Assembly: GCF_963975415.1 (NCBI RefSeq)
Contig: NZ_CAXBGN010000004.1
Coordinates: forward strand, 62,001-126,000
DNA: 64,000 bases
Source of the DNA: Kriegella sp963975415
Lineage (GTDB): Bacteria; Bacteroidota; Bacteroidia; Flavobacteriales; Flavobacteriaceae
Direction: 5' to 3'
A model generated the notes under the pieces. That model saw only the letters and a program-made list of their open reading frames with translations. It ran no database searches and was not told the origin of the DNA. A program made the translations under genes and the position numbers. Below are positions 1 through 9,083 of this stretch, in pieces (within the stretch, counting starts at the first letter, position 1; each line of letters opens with the position of its first letter).

Positions 1-254
1 ACGGTGAAACCAATATTGCGGCGGTTTCAACCGCCTTGTTTTACCATACCCCCGAATCGGAAAGTGGGGTAACCACTGCCGATAACCACACGCCATCGAA
101 TGTAAAGAATCCGTTTGACAGCGTATGGGCTTTGGTAAACACGACCAATGTACTTTTCGAAAGTAAGTATGCGCAATACCTAAAAAGTTCGAAAAACTTT
201 CTGATACACTATCGGAAAGCCGACCTTATTTTTCCCTTCCATTACTTCTGGTAA
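1..254 (+). CDS. C-terminal end of an unrecognised protein (partial)
   Basis: An open reading frame enters from the left edge of the window (first complete codon at base 3) and ends at a TAA at 252-254, leaving 83 visible residues. An internal TTG at 36 could be read as a start, but the frame is open to the window edge, so this is taken as the 3' end of a longer gene. The visible part is polar and then aromatic-rich, ending HYFW. No signal peptide, membrane segment or family motif is recognised, and no function is proposed. Confidence 0.5.
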   Translation, partial: GETNIAAVSTALFYHTPESESGVTTADNHTPSNVKNPFDSVWALVNTTNVLFESKYAQYLKSSKNFLIHYRKADLIFPFHYFW

Positions 255-361
255 TCCATTTGAAGTGCTTATTGTTTTTCAAACGAATTCGACATGAATT
301 CGCAAGGCGCTGTGCTAACACGGCCCGCAGTTACAATTTATAAATTCAAAAGCTTAAAAAA

Positions 362-847
362 ATGGAATTAGCAAGTACCATCATCGGCGGTATTCTAGCC
401 GCTGTCTGTGTTGTACCGTTTGTTTTAATAACACAAGGCAGAAAAAAAAGAGAGAAAAAAATGTTACAATCGTTGATCACTTTAGCCGATCAACACGATT
501 GTAAAATAAGTGAACATGAATATTGCAGTGACTTTGTTATCGGAATCGATAAAACAAAGCAATACCTTTTCTTCTTTAAAAAAACGAAGACCGAAGAAAC
601 GTTGCAGTACGTGAACCTTAATGGTATCGAGCGTTGTAAGGTCAACAATATTGGCCACGTCGTTAGAAGCAAAGACGGAAACCATCGTGAAATAGACCGT
701 CTTGAGTTAAGTTTTACCCCAAAAGCAAAAGACCGGCAAGAAATTGAATTCCAGTTTTACAATGTCGACGTAAATATGCAGCTTAGCGGAGAATTGCAAG
801 CGGTTCAGAAATGGTCGAAAATTGTGGAGCTTCATCTTAAAAATTAA
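362..847 (+). CDS. Small membrane-anchored hypothetical protein
   Basis: A 161-residue protein. Residues 4-24 form one hydrophobic segment (ending LITQGRKKREKK), followed by a strongly basic stop-transfer stretch, so it is most likely an N-terminally anchored inner-membrane protein with a cytoplasmic domain of about 130 residues. That domain is mixed alpha/beta with alternating hydrophobic strands and resembles the small PH-like or YcxB-like domains only in general character; no family is recognised. It stands alone: the upstream gap has no clear promoter and a strong intrinsic terminator follows 14 bases after the stop. Coding potential is supported by normal codon use and by that terminator. 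Confidence 0.7.
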   Translation: MELASTIIGGILAAVCVVPFVLITQGRKKREKKMLQSLITLADQHDCKISEHEYCSDFVIGIDKTKQYLFFFKKTKTEETLQYVNLNGIERCKVNNIGHVVRSKDGNHREIDRLELSFTPKAKDRQEIEFQFYNVDVNMQLSGELQAVQKWSKIVELHLKN

Positions 848-861
848 AATAGCAGCTACAG

Positions 862-889
862 GCCCTGTGGTTCGGCCACAGGGCTTTTT
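862..889 (+). terminator. Intrinsic terminator after the 362-847 gene
   Basis: Perfect 9-bp GC-rich stem (gccctgtgg / ccacagggc) with a ttcgg loop, followed directly by a run of five T and then a further T-rich tract. Confidence 0.9.
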
Positions 890-1111
890 ATTAGTTTTTT
901 AGTGTCCTCCCAAAAAAACAATTGCTTCCTCATAAGTAAAAATAGGTGCTTTACCTTGAAGCTGCCCGTATTGATGTCTTCACGAACAAACGACTAAAGA
1001 AAGCGGCTAATTGCCGAAACTCAAATGGATTGTCTGACACTTTTAGCACTAAATCGGTGCTTTTGAATGCTGCCCGATACGGACAACCAACTTTATCTTT
1101 AAATTTGTTTC

Positions 1112-3034
1112 ATGAACAATACCATATCGCTTCGCGTTGCCGATTTTTTAAAGAACTTTCCGCCTTTTAATGTTTTGCGCCAAGAAGACTTAGAGCTACT
1201 TTCAGGAGAAGTTTCTATTGTTTATCGTGATAAGGACAATGCTGTTTTTCAAGAAAACGAGCCACCCCATGAACGTTTTTATGTCGTACACAAAGGAGCC
1301 GTCATCCTAAAAAATAAAGGCAACAATACGATAATCGACATGTGCGATGAAGGTGATATCTTCGGGCTACGCCCGTTGATTGCCAATGAAAATTATAAAA
1401 TGGATGCCTTTGCGTACGAAGAGACCATTCTGTATGCCATCCCCTTAAACGTTTTTCGGCCGCTCACCCAAAATTACGAGGCGGTCGGCAATTTCCTGAT
1501 TGAAAGTTTTGCCTCGAATACCCGAAACCCGTATGCGATAAAAACAAGTGCACCTTCGGAAACCAATGGTGTATTGAAAGAGGGCAATACGGCCGAGTCG
1601 GCATTATTCGACCTGCAACAGGTGACCTATTCAAAAAAGCTGGTCAGCTGTACCAAAGCGACTTCCATAAAGACCATTGCCGAACGAATGACCAAGAAAA
1701 AGGTGGGCGCCATGCTGGTCTTGGAAAACAAATTGCCCATTGGTATCATTACCGACAAAGACATTCGTAACAAGGTGGCGACGGGTACGTTTCCCATTAC
1801 CGCCAAGGCTTCGGCCATTATGTCATCGCCCGTTATCACCTACCCCAACAAAATGACCATTGCCCAGGCACAAATGGCCATGATGAAAAGCAGTATCAGC
1901 CATTTATGCCTTACGACCGATGGTACGGCCAATAGCCCCGCCGAAGGTATTCTTTCAAAGCACGATTTGATGCTAACGCTGGGCAATAACCCCGCGGTTT
2001 TAATGAAGGGTATCAAAAGAGCGGGAAAAATCAAAAAAATTAAGCAGATACGCAAGGGCATTATGCAGTTGCTAAAGGGTTATTTAGACCAGAATATTCC
2101 CTTGACGCTGACCTCGCGTATTATCGCTGAACTGAACGATGCGTGTATCAAACAGGTGATAACACTATCGTTGGAAACCATGGATACGCCCCCACCCGTT
2201 AAATTTGCATGGCTGGCTATGGGAAGCCAAGGTCGCAGCGAGCAACTGTTACATACCGACCAAGATAATGCCCTAATTTTTGAAGATGTTACCGCGGAAA
2301 AATTACCGGAAACTACCGCGTATTTTGTAAAACTGGCCAAATATATCACGAGGGGATTGATGGAAATAGGCTACGAATACTGCCCTGCGGAAATGATGGC
2401 CTCGAACCCCGAATGGTGTCTCAGCCTTTCGCAATGGAAAACTTCGGTCTCGCACTGGATCGTCAACCCCGGACCCGATGAGGTACTGCTATCCTCCATA
2501 TTCTTTGATTATAATTTGACCTATGGTGAAAAAGAGCTAGTCAATCAACTCACGGAGCATATCTTCGAAGAAACCTCGAAATACCCCATCTTTTTTCTCC
2601 ATTTGGCGAGTGGGGCATTACAAAATCCATCTCCATCCGGCTTTTTCAGATCGTTTCTCGTAGAAGAAGATGGTGCCCACAAAGATTTCTTCGATCTCAA
2701 GCGAAGGGCGCTAATGCCGTTGGTCGATGCGGCGCGCGTGCTTATCCTCTCCCATAAAATTAAATCCATAAATAATACCGCCGGACGGTTTGAGCGATTG
2801 GCCGAACTGGAATCCAACAACCAAGAACTATTTTTAGCCTGCTCCTATGCCACAAAGGCACTGCTCAAATTTAGAACCAGGCAAGGCTTGCTCCATAACG
2901 ACTCGGGACGCTTTATCGCCTTGGACAAACTAAGTAAGGAAGAAAAAATAAAACTAAAACGTACCTTTAAGACTATCAAAGAGTTACAAGAGTTGATCAA
3001 AGTACGGTTTAAGGTTACAAATCTGTTAGGATAA
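1112..3034 (+). CDS. cNMP-binding / CBS / DUF294 nucleotidyltransferase-like protein
   Basis: A 640-residue cytoplasmic signalling protein of known architecture. Residues about 10-140 are a cyclic-nucleotide-binding (Crp-like) domain, about 170-310 a CBS pair (AMP/ATP-type sensing), and about 330-640 the DUF294 nucleotidyltransferase-like domain and its C-terminal extension. The nucleotidyltransferase signature is visible: GSQGR at 371-375 followed by a DQD at about 383-385. The family is thought to regulate acetate/solute uptake or metabolism, but its reaction is not firmly established. The TAA stop shares its last A with the ATG of the exonuclease gene at 3034, so the pair is translationally coupled; this pairing with a DnaQ-fold exonuclease is widespread. 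Start chosen at the first Met giving a normal N-terminus. Confidence 0.9.
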   Translation: MNNTISLRVADFLKNFPPFNVLRQEDLELLSGEVSIVYRDKDNAVFQENEPPHERFYVVHKGAVILKNKGNNTIIDMCDEGDIFGLRPLIANENYKMDAFAYEETILYAIPLNVFRPLTQNYEAVGNFLIESFASNTRNPYAIKTSAPSETNGVLKEGNTAESALFDLQQVTYSKKLVSCTKATSIKTIAERMTKKKVGAMLVLENKLPIGIITDKDIRNKVATGTFPITAKASAIMSSPVITYPNKMTIAQAQMAMMKSSISHLCLTTDGTANSPAEGILSKHDLMLTLGNNPAVLMKGIKRAGKIKKIKQIRKGIMQLLKGYLDQNIPLTLTSRIIAELNDACIKQVITLSLETMDTPPPVKFAWLAMGSQGRSEQLLHTDQDNALIFEDVTAEKLPETTAYFVKLAKYITRGLMEIGYEYCPAEMMASNPEWCLSLSQWKTSVSHWIVNPGPDEVLLSSIFFDYNLTYGEKELVNQLTEHIFEETSKYPIFFLHLASGALQNPSPSGFFRSFLVEEDGAHKDFFDLKRRALMPLVDAARVLILSHKIKSINNTAGRFERLAELESNNQELFLACSYATKALLKFRTRQGLLHNDSGRFIALDKLSKEEKIKLKRTFKTIKELQELIKVRFKVTNLLG

Positions 3035-3690
3035 TGCAGTTTTTTAAAAAGAAGAAAATACACTATCCCGATTTTTGGTACGCCTACGAAGACACCTTCA
3101 AACAAAAGCAGACCGCCGATCTCAAGGATATTCGTTTTGTGGTGCTCGATACCGAAACAACCGGATTCGATTATGGGGAAGACCGTATGCTCAGTATGGG
3201 CGCCCTGTCATTAAAAGATAACACGATTGCCGTAGGAGATTCTTTTGAAGTCTATTTAGATCAATATTTTTACCATGCAAAAAACGTAGAAATACATGGT
3301 ATTTTAAGGGATGAGCGTAAGATTCGCGTTACCGAACTAGAGGCGCTGCAAAAATTTTTAGCATTTGTGGGCAATTCGGTCATCGTAGCGCATCATGCCG
3401 GTTTTGACATCACCATGATCAATTGCGCGCTGAGAAGACACGGTATGCCAAAACTGTTGAACAAAGTCTTGGACACCTCCAATCTATACAAAAGAACCTT
3501 GATACAATCTCCCTTATTAAAGAAAAAAGAGCAATATTCCTTAGATGAACTGGCCGATAAGTTCGATATTTCTAAAAGAGATCGGCATACCGCTTTGGGC
3601 GACACCTATATCACGGCCATTGCTTTTATTAAGATTTTGGAGAAGCTAAAAAAGAAAGGAAAGTTCAGTGTAAAAAAACTGTTGAAGTGA
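3034..3690 (+). CDS. 3'-5' exonuclease, DnaQ/PolC epsilon-like (DEDDh)
   Basis: A 218-residue DEDDh exonuclease. Motif I is D39-T-E41 in the context VVLDTETTGF, motif II is HHAGFD near 120, and motif III is HTALGD near 185-190, so all metal-binding carboxylates and the general-base His are present. Such stand-alone proteins remove nucleotides from 3' ends in proofreading or repair, or act on RNA; the substrate here is unknown. It overlaps the preceding DUF294-type gene by one base, forming a two-gene operon. Immediately after the stop the sequence changes character (AT-richer, with the first cassette-like boundary motif at 3703-3712), so this gene marks the end of the ordinary chromosomal block. 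Confidence 0.9.
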   Translation: MQFFKKKKIHYPDFWYAYEDTFKQKQTADLKDIRFVVLDTETTGFDYGEDRMLSMGALSLKDNTIAVGDSFEVYLDQYFYHAKNVEIHGILRDERKIRVTELEALQKFLAFVGNSVIVAHHAGFDITMINCALRRHGMPKLLNKVLDTSNLYKRTLIQSPLLKKKEQYSLDELADKFDISKRDRHTALGDTYITAIAFIKILEKLKKKGKFSVKKLLK

Positions 3691-3702
3691 ATGTGTACAA
3701 TT

Positions 3703-3712
3703 GTTGTATCAC
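3703..3712 (+). repeat. Cassette-like boundary motif 1 (gttgtatcac)
   Basis: gttgtatcac lies 13 bases after the exonuclease stop and 18 bases before the P1 peptidase start. Similar motifs recur at 5500-5510 and 7431-7440, each in front of an unrelated gene. The complementary sequence tacaac occurs just after this gene's stop (4914-4919), as if the gene were bracketed by an imperfect inverted repeat. Confidence 0.35.
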
Positions 3713-3729
3713 ATTATAAACCAACCAAT

Positions 3730-4905
3730 ATGACAAGAATATTTATAATTTTTTTATTATCGCTAATTTGTTTCCAATCTTATACGCAAAAACCAAGAGC
3801 AAGAGATTTAGGAGTTCCTTTTGTTGGTAAAACCGGGGAATTCAATGCTATTACGGATGTTAAAGGTGTAGAAGTCGGATACAGCACAATCATTTCCGGA
3901 AAAGGAGAAAACATCGTGGGCAAAGGACCTATAAGAACAGGAGTTACTGCAATATTTCCAAGAGGAAAGGCAAAAAAATTTAGTCCTGTTTATGCTAACT
4001 GGTATAGTCTTAATGGAAACGGAGAAATGACTGGTACAACTTGGGTTACTGAATCAGGTTTTTTAGAAACACCAATTATGATTACAAATACAAACAGTGT
4101 TGGTGAGGTCAGACAAGCTGTGCTAAAATGGTATGTTGATACAGATTGGTACAATGGAGAAGAATGGTGGTATACCTATCCGGTAGTAGCGGAAACATAT
4201 GATGGATTTCTTAATGATATTTACGGATTTCATGTAAAGGAAAAGCATGTTATAGAAGCTATTGAAAATACCTCAGGTGGAAAGATTGCCGAAGGAAATG
4301 TTGGCGGGGGAACTGGGATGATGTGCTTGGGATTTAAAGGTGGAACCGGAACTTCTTCCAGAGTCATTAAAATTAAGGATTCATCGTATACAGTTGGAGC
4401 AATCGTTCAATCAAATTTTGGAGCGAAAAGAAATTTATCAATCGCTGGTGTTCCCGTTGGAATTGAATTAAGAGATACTTTAAATTATAAATTTAAGGCA
4501 CCCCCAAAATCAAGGAGACAAGAAGGTGATGGTTCAATTATAGTAATCGTAGCGACAGATGCACCTCTTTTACCACATCAATTAAAGAGAATAGCCCAAA
4601 GAATTCCTTTAGGAATTGGTATTGTAGGCGGACGAGGAAGTAATGGTTCTGGCGATATTTTTTTAGCTTTCTCAACCGCAAATGAAAATGCATTTAATCG
4701 AGATGAAACTACAACCGTAAAGTCAATGTCGAATGACAAACTGACGCCAGTTTTCGAAGCAACCGTACAAGCCGTTGAGGAGGCAATTATTAATGCGATG
4801 GTAGCAGCTGAAACAATGGAAGGAATCAATGGGAATACAGCATATGCGCTTCCTCATGATTTACTTATCGAAACTCTAAACAAATATAATCGAATTAAAA
4901 AATAA
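3730..4905 (+). CDS. P1 (DmpA/BapA-type) N-terminal-nucleophile aminopeptidase, exported
   Basis: From ATG 3730 the product has 391 residues; an upstream in-frame ATG at 3691 would add 13 residues, but 3730 gives a clean signal peptide (MTRIFIIFLLSLICFQSYTQ) so it is preferred. The mature protein matches the P1 peptidase family (DmpA L-aminopeptidase/D-Ala-esterase, beta-peptidyl aminopeptidases): early RARDLG and TDVKGVEVG, a central glycine-rich NVGGGTGM, and the autoprocessing site GDGS with the predicted nucleophile at S269 followed by ATDAPL. These enzymes self-cleave before that Ser and release N-terminal residues from short peptides. It is monocistronic, AT-richer than the preceding genes, and sits first in a run of unrelated single genes with cassette-like borders. 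Confidence 0.88.
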   Translation: MTRIFIIFLLSLICFQSYTQKPRARDLGVPFVGKTGEFNAITDVKGVEVGYSTIISGKGENIVGKGPIRTGVTAIFPRGKAKKFSPVYANWYSLNGNGEMTGTTWVTESGFLETPIMITNTNSVGEVRQAVLKWYVDTDWYNGEEWWYTYPVVAETYDGFLNDIYGFHVKEKHVIEAIENTSGGKIAEGNVGGGTGMMCLGFKGGTGTSSRVIKIKDSSYTVGAIVQSNFGAKRNLSIAGVPVGIELRDTLNYKFKAPPKSRRQEGDGSIIVIVATDAPLLPHQLKRIAQRIPLGIGIVGGRGSNGSGDIFLAFSTANENAFNRDETTTVKSMSNDKLTPVFEATVQAVEEAIINAMVAAETMEGINGNTAYALPHDLLIETLNKYNRIKK

Positions 4906-5006
4906 CGTGGTACAACAACACCTATTATTAATTGCGGTCAGATTTTCCCTTCTGAAAATCGACGCATATTCAGTATGATTAGATGCGGTAATTTAAAAAA
5001 AGTTGA

Positions 5007-5378
5007 ATGATAAAAAATGAACCTATAATTGGCGTTTTCAATGTTGAAAAAAGTTCAAAATGGTATCAAAAATTGCTTAATTGCAATAGCAGTCACGGAG
5101 GCTCAACATTTGAAATGTTAACGGACAATACCGGAGAAGTTTTCCTTTGCTTGCATAAATGGGGAGAACATGAACACCCTACGCTCTCAAGTCCTCAAAT
5201 ACCACCTGGGAATGGACTAATCTTGTATTTGAGAGTGGAAGACTTAAATAAAGTTTGGAATAATGCCAAGGAACTGAAATTAGAAATGGAAGAAGCCCGA
5301 CATATGAATCCGAATTCCGGAAAAGAGCAATTTTGTCTGCGAGATTTGGATGGATATTACTTGATGATAACGGAATAA
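5007..5378 (+). CDS. VOC (glyoxalase/bleomycin resistance-like) protein
   Basis: A 123-residue single VOC module pair: two beta-alpha-beta-beta-beta units, the first starting PIIGVFNVEKSSKWYQKLL and the second LILYLRVEDLNKVW, ending with the typical FCLRDLDGYYLMI strand. The family includes metal-dependent dioxygenases, glyoxalases and antibiotic-binding proteins; the substrate cannot be inferred. No signal peptide, so cytoplasmic. It stands alone, about 100 bases after the P1 peptidase and without an operon partner, as expected for a captured single-gene unit. Confidence 0.82.
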   Translation: MIKNEPIIGVFNVEKSSKWYQKLLNCNSSHGGSTFEMLTDNTGEVFLCLHKWGEHEHPTLSSPQIPPGNGLILYLRVEDLNKVWNNAKELKLEMEEARHMNPNSGKEQFCLRDLDGYYLMITE

Positions 5379-5490
5379 AAACTACCGCCAGCACAGTGCA
5401 TAAAAAATAGCTAATAAATGCTAAACCGAATGGTTTATCCTCATTTGCAAAGGCCTTCAGGTTTTTAATTTGGCTTTAAAAAAAAGCTTT

Positions 5491-5510
5491 AGCCGGGACG
5501 TTGTATGTCA
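5491..5510 (+). repeat. Cassette-like boundary motif 2
   Basis: agccgggacgttgtatgtca matches the motif at 7422-7441 (agccgagatgttgtgtgccc) at most positions. It sits in front of the decayed lipoprotein reading frame. The 580-base stretch 5379-5960 otherwise holds only that remnant. Confidence 0.4.
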
Positions 5511-5545
5511 TTTGACAAAACTAAGCAACAGAATAACCATCATAG

Positions 5546-5871
5546 GTAAAAATTAAACCATTCAGAATATCAATACTAGCTTTATTTGCATTACTTCTAT
5601 CTTGTCATACTAAAATTAAAGAGAATTTTAGCCTTGAATGTCAATTAAACGAATGGATTGAAAACTTCGAGGGCAATGCTCATTTATACGCAAAAAACCT
5701 TACCACTAGGTTTACATCTCCGCTTCTTTAAAAGGAAAATACATCGGTGCCTTAGAAATGGGAAATGGAGTATGCAGGGTGTTTTATAGAAACGTGTTTT
5801 TAGGCTACTTTAACGAAAATGAATTAAGAACCACAGAACAATCAACAAGGTTGGATACTAATTTAGTGTAA
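5546..5871 (+). pseudogene. Decayed small lipoprotein gene (no start codon, frameshifted)
   Basis: Bases 5546-5731 translate to a lipoprotein-like leader (ISILALFALLLSC) followed by a polar region and a TAA at 5729-5731. A change of frame close to 5715-5728 restores an open frame (SASLKGKYIGALEMGNG and onward) that runs to a TAA at 5869-5871. The upstream end has an in-frame TAG directly before GTA 5546 and no ATG/GTG/TTG, so the gene appears to have lost its start as well. Family not recognised. Confidence 0.45.
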
Positions 5872-5960
5872 ACCCTAATCTATAACTTTTGTAAAGGATG
5901 TATCTTAACGAACATTTAAAAAATGAAGTTTACCCTTTTTTACTTCAATAAGAATAATTT

Positions 5961-7235
5961 ATGAAGACCGGAACCAACCAACCAGCACCTATAAAAGGAA
6001 CGAATCGAATCGCGTACCTTGATATTTTAAGAGGTATTGCCATCTTCTTTATTTTATGCGCAAACATTGTTTATTTTTCCGGGTATTTTGATTATCCCAT
6101 AGAAAATAGACTGGGCTCGGCATTCTTTATTATCGATGATTATTTTGAATTAATCATGTATACACTTGTTGATGGTAAATTCTATTCTATTTTCTCATTA
6201 TTGTTTGGAATAGGTTGTGTCATACAATACAAAAACTTAAAAAAGCACAATAAACCTTTTGCCCAATTTTTTAGACGAAGAATGCTCTGGCTTCTGATGA
6301 TTGGATTAATTCATTTGATATTTCTCTGGATGGGAGACATCTTAACACTATATGCCATACTAGGATTAACACTTATTTGGTTTGTTAATTTAAGTAACAG
6401 CCAATTATTGAAATATGCTGTGATTTTAATTTTACTGCCTATCGTTAATTGGCTAATTATTAACGCTATCGGGTGGAATTACCCTTTGTATTTTTATGAT
6501 TTAAACCTACAGTACAATCAAAGTTTGGGTCTCCCGATTTCAGAGTGGCAAGGAGTCTTAATGACAGATTTTATAGCATATCTGGAAAGTAATAGTCTTT
6601 TAGATTTTTTTAAAGTTAATATCGGAAATGCTATAATTCGCTTAGCAGATATTTTAAATGAAGGTAGAGCCTTTAAGGTTTTAGGTATATTTCTTATTGG
6701 TCTTTGGGCTGGAAGAAAAATTCTAGATGAAAATATATTAGACAATACGTCCTTTTTAAAAAAGGTTGCTATTTGGGGTATTTGCATAGGACTCCCAATT
6801 AGTATTATTAGAACAGGTATCACCTATTTTTCTAATCATGACATATTTTGGTCACTTATGAAAACATTGAGCTACGCCTTTGGTACTGTTCCTCTAGCAA
6901 TTGGTTATGTTGCTTTACTAGCACTTTTGTATAAAAAAAGAAATACATTTTTAAAATGGTTTGCTCCTGTTGGCAAAATGGCCTTAACAAACTATTTACT
7001 TCAAACCTTGTTAGCTACAACGCTGTTCTATGGCATTGGCTTTGGTTTTGTCGGAAAATTCGGATATACCCTAAACATAGGAATTGCAGTGATAATATTC
7101 AGCTTACAAGTTGTATGTAGCAAATGGTGGCTGAAGACTCATCAATTTGGACCAATGGAATGGATCTGGAGACAACTTACTTATGGCAAAAGAATAAAAA
7201 ATAAAATAGGATTAATTTCTTTTAAAACAAAGTAA
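5961..7235 (+). CDS. DUF418-type polytopic membrane protein
   Basis: A 424-residue integral membrane protein with about 8-10 hydrophobic helices. The opening RIAYLDILRGIAIFFIL, the RRRMLWLLMIGLIH segment and the C-terminal APVGKMALTNYL are characteristic of the DUF418 family (YeiB-like, distant relatives of acyltransferase-3 proteins). Function of the family is unproven; transport or acyl transfer at the inner membrane is inferred only from relatives. Monocistronic, AT-rich, flanked on the right by a 228-base gap that ends in boundary motif 3. ATG 5961 is preceded by an A/T-rich leader without a clear Shine-Dalgarno, which is normal in Bacteroidota. Confidence 0.85.
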   Translation: MKTGTNQPAPIKGTNRIAYLDILRGIAIFFILCANIVYFSGYFDYPIENRLGSAFFIIDDYFELIMYTLVDGKFYSIFSLLFGIGCVIQYKNLKKHNKPFAQFFRRRMLWLLMIGLIHLIFLWMGDILTLYAILGLTLIWFVNLSNSQLLKYAVILILLPIVNWLIINAIGWNYPLYFYDLNLQYNQSLGLPISEWQGVLMTDFIAYLESNSLLDFFKVNIGNAIIRLADILNEGRAFKVLGIFLIGLWAGRKILDENILDNTSFLKKVAIWGICIGLPISIIRTGITYFSNHDIFWSLMKTLSYAFGTVPLAIGYVALLALLYKKRNTFLKWFAPVGKMALTNYLLQTLLATTLFYGIGFGFVGKFGYTLNIGIAVIIFSLQVVCSKWWLKTHQFGPMEWIWRQLTYGKRIKNKIGLISFKTK

Positions 7236-7420
7236 AAACATGCTACAGCACGAGCTACAAACAATAGGGCCTCGGGCTTATCTGAAAGGTTTGTGCATTT
7301 TTATGAATGCCGCAAAATCTTTTGGAGTTTGCTTTGGCCAAAAAAAGAAAAAACAAAACAATAAGCTTTAGCTTCGTGAACAGACGGAAACGAAAAGTGT
7401 CCTTACTTCCGCACTACGCT

Positions 7421-7440
7421 AAGCCGAGATGTTGTGTGCC
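7421..7440 (+). repeat. Cassette-like boundary motif 3
   Basis: aagccgagatgttgtgtgcc, 24 bases before the glycosyltransferase start. Its gttgtgtgccc is the near-complement of ggacacacaat found just after that gene's stop (8989-8999), so the gene is bracketed by an imperfect inverted repeat. Confidence 0.4.
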
Positions 7441-7463
7441 CTTTAAAAAAACCGAAATAATAA

Positions 7464-8981
7464 GTGAATAGACAGACGAAACTTGTAATATTTGCTTTTT
7501 GCATCGTCAAATTGGCGCTTCATTTAATAGCTGACAGCAATTCAGGTTTTCAAGGAGACGAACTGCTTCATATTGAAACAGGAAATCATCTTGCCTTTGG
7601 ATTTATGGAATTTCCACCAATAATTGGAGTTTTGGCATTCATCCAAAACTTGTTCCAATCGGAGTCCATTTTCGTTCACCACATTTTTTCGCACCTTGCT
7701 GCAATTCTCATTCTCATTTTTGTTTCCAAAATCACTGTAGAATTAGGCGGAAAGACAAAAGCTGTTTTTTTGGTTTTGTTGTGTTTCATCATTGCACCGG
7801 CATTTTTACGTTCACAACAGTTATTTCAACCAGTGGTTTTTAGCCAATTGTTTTGGGTTCTGAACTTCTTCTTTCTGACTAAATATGTTAAAAGTCTTGA
7901 ACGAAAATATTTGTGGTTACTGACTTTTGGCGCTGTATTGGCATTTTTGACTAAATACGATGCTGTATTTTTCATTTTCGGAGTTTCATCCCTATTGTTT
8001 TTTAAATCGACAAGGCAAGCATTAATAAAGCAAAATTTTTGGTGGAATATTATCGTTTTTATCATTTTGATAAGCTCAAATATCATTTGGCAAATCGTCA
8101 ATGATTTTCCCGTTCTAAAAATGTTTGACCGACTTTATGAAACCCAGTTGAATAGACAGACACCCTCAGAGGTTTTATCAGACCTTCTTATGGCATTGAA
8201 TCCTTTAACATTGCTCATTACTATTCCAGCAATCGTTTCAATGTTCCATCATTCAATGAGAAACTATAGACCTTCAACGGTATCAATTCTATTATCTACT
8301 ATCTTTTTAGCTTTCAGTCAAGGTAAGGGATATTACTTTTATCCTATTGCACTGACAGTTTTACCGTTTGGCGGCATATTTTGGGAACAAATTATGCTGC
8401 CAAAAAGAAAATGGTTGATTTATCCAATCGGAATTTTACTTGCCATTGGGGTCATTTTGATTCCATTTGGGATGCCTGTATTTCCATTGGAAAGTTATTT
8501 AAAACACGACTATCCCTATGAAAACAGAGATGTTGTAAAGGGAGGTCAATTCAATGTCAGATTTGAGGAAAGGTATTCAAAAGAGAAATGGGCTGTTACT
8601 TTAAAGGAATTGAAAACTGTATACGACAGCCTACCAAATCCAGAAAAAAACAACACCATAATTTGGGGGAAACATTACGCACAGGCAGGAGCAGTGAATG
8701 TGTTTAACGGGAGATATGATTTACCAAAAGCATATTCTTTACACGGTAGTTTCTACAATTGGGTTCCAAAAGGAGATATGCCCGAAACGACAATTTGTTT
8801 AGGTTACAATGTTGGCGACTTTTTTAATGAGTATTTTGAGGAAGTTACTATAGTAAAAACCATTTACAATCCCTATTCGGAGAATGAAGAAGAGTTACAT
8901 CAACATATCTACATCTGCAAAAAACCAAAACACTCCTATGACGAGCTAAAAACATTATTCAAAGACAGAGTATTTGAATAA
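7464..8981 (+). CDS. Glycosyltransferase family 39-like (ArnT/PMT) membrane protein
   Basis: A 505-residue protein starting at a GTG. The N-terminal half has about 8-10 membrane helices; the first periplasmic loop carries GFQGDELLHIETGNHL with the paired acidic residues (DE) and the downstream FPPIIG typical of polyprenyl-phosphate-sugar dependent GT39/GT-C enzymes. The C-terminal 130 residues are soluble and probably periplasmic. It would transfer a sugar from a lipid-linked donor to lipid A, protein or another glycan; the acceptor is unknown. Single-gene unit of the cassette-like region. Confidence 0.8.
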   Translation: MNRQTKLVIFAFCIVKLALHLIADSNSGFQGDELLHIETGNHLAFGFMEFPPIIGVLAFIQNLFQSESIFVHHIFSHLAAILILIFVSKITVELGGKTKAVFLVLLCFIIAPAFLRSQQLFQPVVFSQLFWVLNFFFLTKYVKSLERKYLWLLTFGAVLAFLTKYDAVFFIFGVSSLLFFKSTRQALIKQNFWWNIIVFIILISSNIIWQIVNDFPVLKMFDRLYETQLNRQTPSEVLSDLLMALNPLTLLITIPAIVSMFHHSMRNYRPSTVSILLSTIFLAFSQGKGYYFYPIALTVLPFGGIFWEQIMLPKRKWLIYPIGILLAIGVILIPFGMPVFPLESYLKHDYPYENRDVVKGGQFNVRFEERYSKEKWAVTLKELKTVYDSLPNPEKNNTIIWGKHYAQAGAVNVFNGRYDLPKAYSLHGSFYNWVPKGDMPETTICLGYNVGDFFNEYFEEVTIVKTIYNPYSENEEELHQHIYICKKPKHSYDELKTLFKDRVFE

Positions 8982-9083
8982 AAAAACGGACACACAATAT
9001 ATGTACAAGCGTAATACGGGCGAAAAGTGCTTAAACAAAGGCTTTTGTTTCTTAACTCTGCCCTGCTTTTCATAAACTGACCG

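Noticed and set aside
946..1170. 74-codon open frame in front of the cNMP/CBS protein
   Set aside because: It overlaps the start of the well-supported gene at 1112 in another frame and has no recognisable features.
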